The position numbers and the translations under genes were made by a program. A stretch of 64,000 nt of DNA from a bacterium ADurb.Bin157 (lineage in GTDB: Bacteria > Muiribacteriota > Ozemobacteria > Ozemobacterales > Ozemobacteraceae): the NCBI GenBank assembly GCA_002070375.1, contig MWDD01000001.1, positions 81,425 through 145,424 of the forward strand, read 5' to 3'. Positions 7,737 through 15,951 of this stretch are shown one piece after another (position 1 is the first letter of the stretch; every line of letters starts with the position of its first letter). The notes below the pieces were generated by a model. It saw only the letters and a program-made list of their open reading frames with translations, was not told where the DNA came from and ran no database searches.

Positions 7737-8975
7737 ATGAAGCGCGTCTTTGTTACAGGCATGGGAGCCATAAGCCCCAATGCCATTGGACTTGAAAATT
7801 TTTCAAATGCTCTTAAAGAAGGCAAAAGCGGTATCAGTAGAATAGACACCTATGACACAACTGATCACACTGTAAAAATTGCAGGATTAGTCAAAGATTT
7901 TGATGCCGGCCTTTATATGAATAAAAAAGAAGCCCGAAGACAAGACAGATATGCACAATTTGCAATCAGTGCAGCAAATATGGCCGCAGAAATGGCCGGA
8001 TTAAAAGAGAAAAATTTTGATCCTTCACGCGCAGGTGTAATTGTCTCAACAGGCATTGGCGGGATTAAAGCTTTTGAAGATGAACATAACACAATTTTAA
8101 ACTCGGGCCCTTCACGAGTTAGCCCGTTTTTGGTGCCGATGATGATTTGCAATATAGCCTCAGGACTTATTGCAATGGAATACGAAATGATGGGGCCAAA
8201 TTATTGTATCGTCTCTGCATGTGCATCGAGTTTACATTCTATCGGCGAATCTTATCTTAAAATTTTGCATGACGAGTGTGACATTATGGTTTGTGGTGGT
8301 TCTGAAGCACCGTTAATACCCTTAACAGTTGCCGGATTTGCAAAAATGAAAGCTTTGTCAACACGAAATGATGAACCTGCAAGAGCCTCAAGACCTTTTG
8401 ATGTCGATCATGACGGATTTGTAATGAGCGAAGGCGCCGCGGTTCTTATTTTGGAAAGCGAAGAAAGCGTAAAGAAGCGCGGTTCAAAGGTTCTTGCCGA
8501 AGTTAGAGGCTTTGGCGCTTCTGCAGATGCTTACCATCTCACAGCCCCTCACCCCGAGGGACTCGGCGGATATTACGCCATGACAAAGGCTATAAAACAA
8601 AACAATTTCCCAATTGAAAGAATTAACTATGTTAATGCACATGGAACAAGCACACTGCTTGGCGACACAGCTGAAATGCGCGGAGTAAGAAAAGTTTTCG
8701 GTGACTGCATATCCAATGTTAGCATAAACTCAACAAAGTCAATGATAGGACATTTACTCGGAGCAGCCGGAGCAATGGGCTCAGTAGCAACTATTTTACA
8801 AATTATGGGCGGATTTATACACCCAACCGTAAATCTCGAAAATGTTATACCTGAGTTGGCAGATTTAGATCTGGTACCTCTTAAATACAAAAATAAACAA
8901 ATCGACGGAGCCCTTGTAAATTCATTTGGCTTTGGTGGACAAAACGCGACTGTTCTTTTTGTTAAGCCTGAATAA
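7737..8975 (+). CDS. fabF: 3-oxoacyl-ACP synthase II FabF
   Basis: 412 residues, normal. It condenses acyl-ACP with malonyl-ACP. The catalytic triad is complete: Cys162 in SACASS, His302 in AHGTST, and His339 in GHLLGAAGA with Lys334 before it. AAGGAG lies upstream of the ATG and the gene begins 18 bases after fabK2. It is the only condensing enzyme visible in the cluster; the initiating synthase FabH must be elsewhere or replaced. Confidence 0.95.
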   Translation: MKRVFVTGMGAISPNAIGLENFSNALKEGKSGISRIDTYDTTDHTVKIAGLVKDFDAGLYMNKKEARRQDRYAQFAISAANMAAEMAGLKEKNFDPSRAGVIVSTGIGGIKAFEDEHNTILNSGPSRVSPFLVPMMICNIASGLIAMEYEMMGPNYCIVSACASSLHSIGESYLKILHDECDIMVCGGSEAPLIPLTVAGFAKMKALSTRNDEPARASRPFDVDHDGFVMSEGAAVLILESEESVKKRGSKVLAEVRGFGASADAYHLTAPHPEGLGGYYAMTKAIKQNNFPIERINYVNAHGTSTLLGDTAEMRGVRKVFGDCISNVSINSTKSMIGHLLGAAGAMGSVATILQIMGGFIHPTVNLENVIPELADLDLVPLKYKNKQIDGALVNSFGFGGQNATVLFVKPE

Positions 8976-8986
8976 TCAGTATTTTA

Positions 8987-9015
8987 TTTACTTATTGATT
9001 TTTATGTAATATAAT
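8987..9015 (+). promoter_or_regulatory. Probable promoter of spoVS
   Basis: TTTACT (8987-8992), 17 bases, TATAAT (9010-9015). The perfect -10 lies 18 bases before the spoVS ATG at 9034, with AGGAG in between. Confidence 0.55.
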
Positions 9016-9033
9016 TTACTGATAGGAGTTGAG

Positions 9034-9315
9034 ATGGAAATACTAAGAGTTGCATCGTCGTCTAATCCAAAATCGGTAGCCGGAGCTATAATAGCAATAT
9101 TAGAGCAGACCGGGGAGCTTGCGTTACTCGCGGTTGGTGCCGGTGCCGTAAATCAATCGGTAAAGGCCATTGCAATAGCCAGGTCTTACATGATAACAAG
9201 AAATATTAGTTTAGCTGCAAAAATTTCTTTTGCCAGAACTTTTATCGATGGGTTTGAAAAAACAGCAATCAAGTTTGTTATCACGCCAACTAAGCAGGAA
9301 GAAGTTGAAGAGTAG
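9034..9315 (+). CDS. spoVS: SpoVS-family protein
   Basis: 93 residues. Strongly similar in pattern to stage V sporulation protein S: N-terminal MEILRVASSSNPKSVAGAI, then the VGAGAVNQSVKAIAIAR core and a C-terminal TAIKFVITP strand. The family has an Alba-like fold and occurs in many non-sporulating bacteria, so it does not imply spore formation; a nucleic-acid-binding or regulatory role is assumed. AGGAG precedes the ATG. The downstream TPR gene overlaps its 3' end by 11 bases. Confidence 0.92.
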   Translation: MEILRVASSSNPKSVAGAIIAILEQTGELALLAVGAGAVNQSVKAIAIARSYMITRNISLAAKISFARTFIDGFEKTAIKFVITPTKQEEVEE

Positions 9316-10789
9316 TATTAAACTGATTTTGTTTGATGTTTTAGCCACTGCAAGAACCTTATTTCTTGCAGTGTGCGTTTTCATATGCTTATTTTCATTG
9401 CTGATTGAAGAAGCACATGGCGCTATAAATGCCAGTAGAATATATCAATTACAGCAGCGCCTGATTGAAAATCCAAGAGATGTTGAATCACATCTAAACA
9501 TTGCCATGGAATACGGTGCGGCAAATGATTTTTTAAAAGCTGTAGAAGCCTATTTTACATTACTCAGAGTAGATCCCAATAATTTTCACGCTTATAACAA
9601 TTTAGGTGTTCTTTATAAAAAGTCAGGACAATACCGCGACAGCTTGCACTGCTATGAACAAGCCGAAAAAATTGACCCCGAGTCTGCATGGGTGCCATAT
9701 AATAAAGGGCTCTGTTATGAAGCAATGGGCAGAATGCAAGAAGCCCGTGAAAGCTATGGCAGGGCTCTTTCGCTTGACCCTTCTTTTTCGCAGGCCCTGC
9801 AAAGACTTAGAATTCTTTCGGGATCAGAAGAACAAATAGCAAGCTCACAGACCTTCGAAGAAGCACAAATTTTAATCGCTGTTTCCCCTAGACCCGAGCC
9901 AACTAAGATTATTGTTAAAACAGAACCGATTAAGCCTCAACCCAAAACCGAAGTTAAAACTGACAAAATTTCGTCTAAATTACAACAGGTCAAAGATAAC
10001 AGAATTGCTAAAAAACAACACCGCACACAGCGCAAAGGAGCGGCAGCAACCATTTTTAACAAAGCCATGGATGCCTTTGAAAGCAACAATCTCGAAAAAG
10101 CAATTGAACTTTACGTCACCGCCATCACGTCTGAACGAGATTTATTGGCTGAACCTGAAAACGGCTTAATTAAAGCGGCGCTTGAGTTTTTAAAAGAACG
10201 CCCCAATCGTATGCCTGAAGGTTTATTTTACCGAGGTATTTTAATTTATATTTCAGGGCATATCGAGTTAGCTTCTAAGGATTTTAACAGCTATTTACTT
10301 TCAAGCGGCAAAAACAACCTCGAATATGTTGATGAAGCAAAACGACTGTTAGCTGCTTACGAGACCGAAAAAGCTGCATTGGAAGCCGCACGAAAAGCGC
10401 AAAAGGAACACGAAGCTTTGATAGCCGCAAAAGAACTGGCTGCGAAATCTTCAATTGAAGACGACAAACCGCGACCTAGCGATATCATCATTCAAAACAT
10501 GAATGTCGATCAAATTATTGCTGAAGCAGACAGATTAAGCAGAGACAGCAGAATTACCGATGCTTTGGCTGTAATCGAAACCGGTTTAAAGGTTGATCCC
10601 TCAAACATAAAATTGCTCATGAAAAGTGCAAACGCTTATACAGACTTACTTCTTGTCAAAGGTGACAATGAAGCGGGTAAAATGGCAATTCTAAGGTTTG
10701 AGAAAGTATATGCAAACACACCCGAAAATTCGCGTGAGTGGTCTGTTGCAAAAGACATGATTTTTGAATTGAAAAAACGAGTTAAATAA
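9305..10789 (+). CDS. Exported TPR-repeat protein
   Basis: 494 residues from the TTG at 9305, chosen because AGGA lies 5 bases upstream and the product then starts with a Lys-flanked hydrophobic segment (residues 3-33) ending at Ala-His-Gly-Ala. This is a signal peptide or single anchor, so the body is probably periplasmic. Three consecutive TPR units occupy about residues 50-150 (for example AYNNLGVLYKKSGQY). A basic Lys/Gln linker follows at about 185-240, then a second helical TPR-like part to the end. It overlaps spoVS by 11 bases and yraN follows 3 bases later. Probably a protein-interaction scaffold; partner unknown. Confidence 0.75.
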   Translation: MKSSIKLILFDVLATARTLFLAVCVFICLFSLLIEEAHGAINASRIYQLQQRLIENPRDVESHLNIAMEYGAANDFLKAVEAYFTLLRVDPNNFHAYNNLGVLYKKSGQYRDSLHCYEQAEKIDPESAWVPYNKGLCYEAMGRMQEARESYGRALSLDPSFSQALQRLRILSGSEEQIASSQTFEEAQILIAVSPRPEPTKIIVKTEPIKPQPKTEVKTDKISSKLQQVKDNRIAKKQHRTQRKGAAATIFNKAMDAFESNNLEKAIELYVTAITSERDLLAEPENGLIKAALEFLKERPNRMPEGLFYRGILIYISGHIELASKDFNSYLLSSGKNNLEYVDEAKRLLAAYETEKAALEAARKAQKEHEALIAAKELAAKSSIEDDKPRPSDIIIQNMNVDQIIAEADRLSRDSRITDALAVIETGLKVDPSNIKLLMKSANAYTDLLLVKGDNEAGKMAILRFEKVYANTPENSREWSVAKDMIFELKKRVK

Positions 10790-10792
10790 TTA

Positions 10793-11191
10793 ATGGCCGA
10801 ATTTTCAAAAACGGCTCTCGGCAAACATGGTGAAAAGCTCGCATTAGAACACCTGTTAGGTCTTGGCTACAAGCTTATATGCGCTAATTATCAAATTGTA
10901 GACTTTTCAAGCGGAAAAAAAATCGGAGAAATTGATTTGGTAATGTCTGATGTTGATGAAATTGTTTTTATAGAGGTTCGAACTAAAAAAGATGATTTGA
11001 ACGGTACTCCTCTGGATACAATAACTTTAAGAAAACGAAGACAAATAGAAAAATGCGCGCGTTATTATATCGAAAACAACTCTGTTGAAAATCAGTATTG
11101 CAGATTTGACGTTGTAGGTATCACAATGACTGACAACGGATCTTCACCTATTTTGAAACACATAAAAAATGCTTTTATTTGTGGGAACTAG
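10793..11191 (+). CDS. YraN/UPF0102 family nuclease-like protein
   Basis: 132 residues. The pattern G-x-x-G-E-x-x-A at the N-terminus, GEIDLV near residue 42 and FIEVRTK near residue 58 match UPF0102 (YraN), which has a restriction-endonuclease-like core built on those Asp/Glu/Lys residues. The C-terminal RFDVVGI strand is also typical. Biological function is not established for the family. It begins 3 bases after the TPR gene and ends 7 bases before the end of the convergent outer-membrane gene. Confidence 0.88.
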   Translation: MAEFSKTALGKHGEKLALEHLLGLGYKLICANYQIVDFSSGKKIGEIDLVMSDVDEIVFIEVRTKKDDLNGTPLDTITLRKRRQIEKCARYYIENNSVENQYCRFDVVGITMTDNGSSPILKHIKNAFICGN

Positions 11192-11198
11192 GCTCTAA

Positions 11199-12158
11199 CT
11201 ACCACCACATTGAAAAGCCGGCTTGAAGCCTATCGTCCCATCCATATGCTCTGTATGTCCTCAAATTTCTGTACCACGCCAACTCAATCTTTATCTTCTC
11301 TGTTGCGCCAAACCTTGCGCCTAATATCAAATCCATTGTATCTTTATCATCGCCCCCCTGCACTTCTCCCGAAATTTCCGAGATTAGCGACACATGTTCT
11401 GTAGCTTCATAGCTTAGACCAAAATTATAAATAAATCTGTTTTCATCATCATCTTTATTATTTATAATGTATCCCATTTCTATATTTGCTTTTGCTCTGT
11501 CGGTTTCGCTGGTGGTCAAACATCCAAAAAGCTTTAACTCTTCGCCTTTTTTTACGCCTGCGGGTAGCATTGAATCAGGGTTACCTGTCGGAAATACCGC
11601 CACTACCCCATAGGCTCCTCTGTAGTAACTGTGATCACGTAGATAGCTCGCCTTCCACCCCAACTTCATGTTACCCATTCCGTTATTGCTTTTTGCATGG
11701 CCGCCATATGTTCGAGGTGCACTCAAATCCCATTTATGCAGAGGAACTGTCACCGACCATTCTGCCCAATCACCGATCCAAGTTAAAGAAGTTTCAAAAG
11801 ATGACACGCTTCCCTCTTCGGCGGAGTTATATGCTCGCCCATAAGCAGAGCTTAACACATTATATTTAAATCTTGAGCTTAGAACCATTTCGCCTCGGTC
11901 GACTAACTCTGCTGTGTTACCAACAAAAAAGCCAATAAGCCCGTCGCTGTTTATTGCGGTAGCAGGCGTTGGTTTAAATATGCTTTCACGCTTTATCCTC
12001 GGCTTAAAACCTCTCGAACGCGACATTGGTGTGTAAACTTCATAATCGTTGAAGGAGTTATAATAAACATCTTGTGCAAAAATACTGCCCGCAGAACACA
12101 CAAATGCAAGCACAAGTAAAATCAGTTTTATCAGATGCTTATCAAAGACTGGCAACAA
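11199..12158 (-). CDS. Predicted outer-membrane beta-barrel protein
   Basis: 319 residues with a TTG start at 12158 and AGAGAGG upstream. Residues 8-29 form a signal peptide ending Ser-Ile-Phe-Ala-Gln. The remainder shows alternating hydrophobic strands rich in Tyr, Trp and Gly (for example NMKLGWKASY, KIELAWYRNL) and ends in Met-Trp-Trp, the terminal aromatic expected of barrels recognised by the BAM complex. The family is unrecognised. It overlaps the end of the giant TPR gene by 17 bases and is the last gene of the leftward envelope operon. The pairing of a TPR protein with a barrel recalls polysaccharide exporters, which is inference. Confidence 0.72.
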   Translation of the reverse strand: MLPVFDKHLIKLILLVLAFVCSAGSIFAQDVYYNSFNDYEVYTPMSRSRGFKPRIKRESIFKPTPATAINSDGLIGFFVGNTAELVDRGEMVLSSRFKYNVLSSAYGRAYNSAEEGSVSSFETSLTWIGDWAEWSVTVPLHKWDLSAPRTYGGHAKSNNGMGNMKLGWKASYLRDHSYYRGAYGVVAVFPTGNPDSMLPAGVKKGEELKLFGCLTTSETDRAKANIEMGYIINNKDDDENRFIYNFGLSYEATEHVSLISEISGEVQGGDDKDTMDLILGARFGATEKIKIELAWYRNLRTYRAYGWDDRLQAGFSMWW

Positions 12159-15100
12159 ATTTTTTCAACCTCTCTGAATGCGGGAATATTTCAGTGTTTT
12201 TGGCTATACCGTCAAGTATTTTTTCAGCCTCTTTTCGATGGCTTTTGTTCTTCGTTTTGGTAAACAACAAAACATACATTTGCGCCCTATAATAATCGTG
12301 CTCAACTCTATTGTTTTCAAGGTTATTAACAGCTTGAAACTCTGCCAATGCTTTGGTTGGCTCACCGGAAAACATATACACGATTCCGAGATTCGAATGC
12401 GCATCAACATCAAGAGGATCAATCTCAAGCATTCTTTTCCAAACTTGCTCAGTCTTTTTTAAAATGCTTAATTCTTCATCAAGTTTATAGTCGTCTTTAA
12501 GCAGCGACCACTGCTCAATAGCTTTATCCGCCTGCCCCCCGAGCCAATATAAGTTGCCTAAGCCCAACTTTGCCAAATTACTTTCAGGATTACTTACAGC
12601 TGCCTGCGCATATGCCTCAAAAGCATCTTTAAAATTTCCGCTCAAAGTATTTACAAAACCTAAGTTTGTTAATACATTCAAATTAGTTGGCGATATTTCT
12701 TTTGCCTTTTTAAACTCTTCTGTAGCTTGTGCCACAAAACCTTTAGTCATTGACTCAATTGCTTTTTTCGTCATCTCATCGGATTTATCGGGCAATTTAA
12801 TCACTACTTCTTCGAGCGCCTTAACAGAATACTTGTTATCGCTAACTTCTTGCGGCAATGAATACTTGTTCTTCTGAACCCCAAAACTTTGCAATTTATT
12901 AACAACCCATTGTTTTTCATTGCTAGTCAATGTTTGAGGCGTAATTTCTTTTCGCAAAGTTCCGCTCAAAGAAGGATTCTTAACTGCTCCAAACCTTTCA
13001 AACTGCCTTAAAACCCACTCTTTGTCGTCAGGTGTCATCGTGTTTTTCCCATATTTCGCAACTAATTCTTCTTCGCTCGGGGAAATTGCAATCTGTATTT
13101 TCGGCCCGTCCGCTGCTTCTTTAACCATCGCCGCTTTATTCGTCATTTCTGTTTTAACTGCCATTGCATTTTCATATGACGGATACTTCTCAGGAGTCAA
13201 AGCACGTGCGATTTCCCAAATTTTTGTTCGCGCGTGTCTTTTGATAGATGAATCAGAGGGAGCTTTTGCATAAAGCTTTTCATACGTGCTCTTAGCTTCT
13301 TTAAGGTTATCCAGCCTCACCTGAGTCATTCCCAGAAGAGCCATAGCTTTAAAATAATTAGGTTTAAGCTTTATCGCATCGCTCGCAAAAACTTTTGCGG
13401 TTTCAAAGTTTTTCTCTTCATACGCAAGCATTCCCAAGTAATACACGGGCTCTGCATTCTTAGAATTGACCTTCATAGCCTTTCCGAAGCTTTCACGCGC
13501 TTTCGCAAACTGTCCTATTTTGTGCTGCATTTTACCCATATTCATCAGCACATCAAAATTGTCGGGCTTAAGCTCCGCAGCTTTTTCCCACGATACTAAC
13601 GCTGCTTTATGCAAACCCGACTCCGCATACATTTCACCAAGCTCGTAATAAGGCTCATAGCTGTCGGGCGAAAGTCTTTGGCATTCCAAATAAATAGCTT
13701 TTGCTCTGGTCACAAGATTTTTCGACCTGTAATCCCTTGCTTCTGCCATCAATCTGTCAATTTTTACCGGCGATTTGATCTCAGGCACCGGAATCTCTAT
13801 ATTCTTAACCAACGCATCTTTTATCTTCTTTTCAAAATCTTTCACAACTTTTGCTAAAGTAGACTTCTCATCAAGAGTCTTTTCAAGCACCTTAAGAGAT
13901 GCCAACGCGTCATCCGGTTTTTGCGCTTTTGCCAAACAAATTGCTTTAAACAACAACGCTTTTTGATGACTCGGATTCAATGCCAAAACCGCTTCAAAAG
14001 CATCAATGGCCGCACCATAACCTTTTACCAAATAAAAAGCTAACCCAAGATTATATCGTGCAATCAAATAATTTGGTTTAATCCCCAATGCTTTTTTAAA
14101 CGACTCAACAGACTTACGAACTTCACCTTTTTTAAACAAGACCCATCCATGAGTGTGCCAAAATTCTGCTCGCATTCCTTCTGCTTTAACCGCCGCTTCA
14201 GAATATTCAAAAGCCTTGTCCAAATTATCACCACGATTGGCCCAAATATAAGCAATCCCGTTCATAGCTTCACTGTGGCTTGGCTGCAATCCCAAAGCCT
14301 GCTTATAGCTCTTTTCGGCCTCGCTGTATCTTCCCATTTCACTGTAACAATGAGCCAAAATCGCATGTAAATCCGCGACTTCCGGATGTCTTGAACGTAA
14401 ATATATCAATCTGCGCGATGCTTCTGCGAAGTTACGCATATCAACAAGCTTTTTAATCTCTCTTAATTTCGGAAAAATTTCCTCCAAAGCTGTCTCAGAG
14501 AGCTTACCACCCAATCCCGGCATGTCTTTAACATACTCGTTCACTTCTTGTGAGTTCTTAGGTCGAGAGGCAATAGCCATATCAACCGGGTTATCTCTCT
14601 TGGCAATCTGATTCATCAGCGACGTGATCATTTGTATTGACTTGCGTGCTTCTTTACTGTTCGGTGCACACTGCTTCAAAACATCACGCATTTCTTCAAG
14701 TGCCTCATCAAGCAAACTATTTTCTGCCAGCAAAACAGCCTTTGTGTATTTACCTTGTACAAAATCCGGCTTAATATCAAGCGCTTTTTCAATGTTTCTT
14801 AGAGCAGCGGCGCTTTCCTTTTTGCGCCCATTCGCTACAGCAAGCATATAAAGGGAATTAGCCATCTGCTCCTTGATTTTTCGTGTCTTTATCTCTGCCT
14901 CGACGGCTTCATCAGTTAACCCCTCGTCCAAAAGTCTCTTTGCATCTCCCGACAATTCTTTTAAACTTGACTCTCTTATGAAAACAGCCTGTTCAAGAGC
15001 CAAAGTAGCTTGATGATAGAGTTTATTCTGCATATGATTTATGCCCAATCTATACCATGCCTCAGCCGAGTTAGGCTGCAATTTAGCGACCTTTTCAAAC

Positions 15101-15882
15101 GCCTTTGCGGCCGCTTTGTAATCTTTTCGTTTTTGAGCCAGCATACCGTTCATATAAGCCGCCTGCGCCAAATTTGACTTAAGCGAAGTCATTTTTCGTG
15201 CAGTCTCAACCGCTTTATCATTCAGCTTACCTTTTCGCTGACTCTGAAAAACATTTTTATATTCTGCAAGCTTTGCTTCAATTATTTTTATAAGCTGAGC
15301 CGTGTATTTTTCTGCCTCTTCGCCCTTTTCAATTTCATAGCTTAACCCGGCAATATGAAACAAAGCGCGAGAATGACCGGGATTAATAGCCAAGCATCTG
15401 TTAAAAGCATTGTATGCCTGTTTTTTGTCTCCCGCTTTTAAAAATGAGTATCCCAATAAAAAGTAGGTTTGCGCGTCTCCGGAATTAAGTTTTACAGATG
15501 CTAAAAGCTTTTCAGCGGCACCTTTATAATTCTTTTCAACAAGAAGCTTGTTCGCCTCTGCTGCCAAGCTCTGAGATGCTTCTTGCTGCTTTCGAGTTGC
15601 TTCGCGCTTGTTGTTCATTAAAACTTCGCGATTTTTTCCGTCAATTGAAAGAATTATTATGTCCTGAGCCCTGTTTGAAACCGGATGATTCTTTGGCGCA
15701 TCTTTAATTATGCCTCTTCCAAGTTCCATTGCCGCATCCCATTTCCCTGATGCATACAAAGATTCCATTTGAGACAACGAACGTGAAAGGGTGCTGTCTA
15801 ACATCCCGTCCATTGAACCCATTAACGGGCCGGGAAACACTATTGTAACCAATATTATTAAAGTTATGATTTGTTTTAACAT
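12142..15882 (-). CDS. Giant exported TPR-repeat protein
   Basis: 1246 residues from ATG 15882, chosen because the product then opens with a compact signal peptide (residues 1-22, ending near Gly-Ser-Met). Longer in-frame starts exist at 15906 and 15945. Nearly the whole protein is tetratricopeptide repeats, with canonical units such as AYFLLGYSFLKAGDKKQA and PYYELGEMYAESGLHKAA; I estimate 20 or more. Lower-complexity linkers occur around residues 690-720 and 960-1060. Likely periplasmic or outer-membrane-associated scaffold. It sits between an O-antigen-ligase-like gene and a barrel gene and overlaps the latter. Confidence 0.8.
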   Translation of the reverse strand: MLKQIITLIILVTIVFPGPLMGSMDGMLDSTLSRSLSQMESLYASGKWDAAMELGRGIIKDAPKNHPVSNRAQDIIILSIDGKNREVLMNNKREATRKQQEASQSLAAEANKLLVEKNYKGAAEKLLASVKLNSGDAQTYFLLGYSFLKAGDKKQAYNAFNRCLAINPGHSRALFHIAGLSYEIEKGEEAEKYTAQLIKIIEAKLAEYKNVFQSQRKGKLNDKAVETARKMTSLKSNLAQAAYMNGMLAQKRKDYKAAAKAFEKVAKLQPNSAEAWYRLGINHMQNKLYHQATLALEQAVFIRESSLKELSGDAKRLLDEGLTDEAVEAEIKTRKIKEQMANSLYMLAVANGRKKESAAALRNIEKALDIKPDFVQGKYTKAVLLAENSLLDEALEEMRDVLKQCAPNSKEARKSIQMITSLMNQIAKRDNPVDMAIASRPKNSQEVNEYVKDMPGLGGKLSETALEEIFPKLREIKKLVDMRNFAEASRRLIYLRSRHPEVADLHAILAHCYSEMGRYSEAEKSYKQALGLQPSHSEAMNGIAYIWANRGDNLDKAFEYSEAAVKAEGMRAEFWHTHGWVLFKKGEVRKSVESFKKALGIKPNYLIARYNLGLAFYLVKGYGAAIDAFEAVLALNPSHQKALLFKAICLAKAQKPDDALASLKVLEKTLDEKSTLAKVVKDFEKKIKDALVKNIEIPVPEIKSPVKIDRLMAEARDYRSKNLVTRAKAIYLECQRLSPDSYEPYYELGEMYAESGLHKAALVSWEKAAELKPDNFDVLMNMGKMQHKIGQFAKARESFGKAMKVNSKNAEPVYYLGMLAYEEKNFETAKVFASDAIKLKPNYFKAMALLGMTQVRLDNLKEAKSTYEKLYAKAPSDSSIKRHARTKIWEIARALTPEKYPSYENAMAVKTEMTNKAAMVKEAADGPKIQIAISPSEEELVAKYGKNTMTPDDKEWVLRQFERFGAVKNPSLSGTLRKEITPQTLTSNEKQWVVNKLQSFGVQKNKYSLPQEVSDNKYSVKALEEVVIKLPDKSDEMTKKAIESMTKGFVAQATEEFKKAKEISPTNLNVLTNLGFVNTLSGNFKDAFEAYAQAAVSNPESNLAKLGLGNLYWLGGQADKAIEQWSLLKDDYKLDEELSILKKTEQVWKRMLEIDPLDVDAHSNLGIVYMFSGEPTKALAEFQAVNNLENNRVEHDYYRAQMYVLLFTKTKNKSHRKEAEKILDGIAKNTEIFPHSERLKKFVASL

Positions 15883-15951
15883 ATTATTCAATATGCGTAT
15901 CGGCATTATCTGCCAATTAAGTAATAATATTGATAAATTAAGCAAAAAAAA

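Noticed and set aside
8995-9015. TTGATT paired with TATAAT before spoVS
   Set aside because: Spacer of 9 bases is impossible; TTTACT further upstream gives 17.
15897-15904. GCCGATAC before the giant TPR gene as another sigma-28-like site
   Set aside because: The -10 is 7 of 8 but the -35 position reads TACT, not TAAA, and it overlaps one possible start codon.
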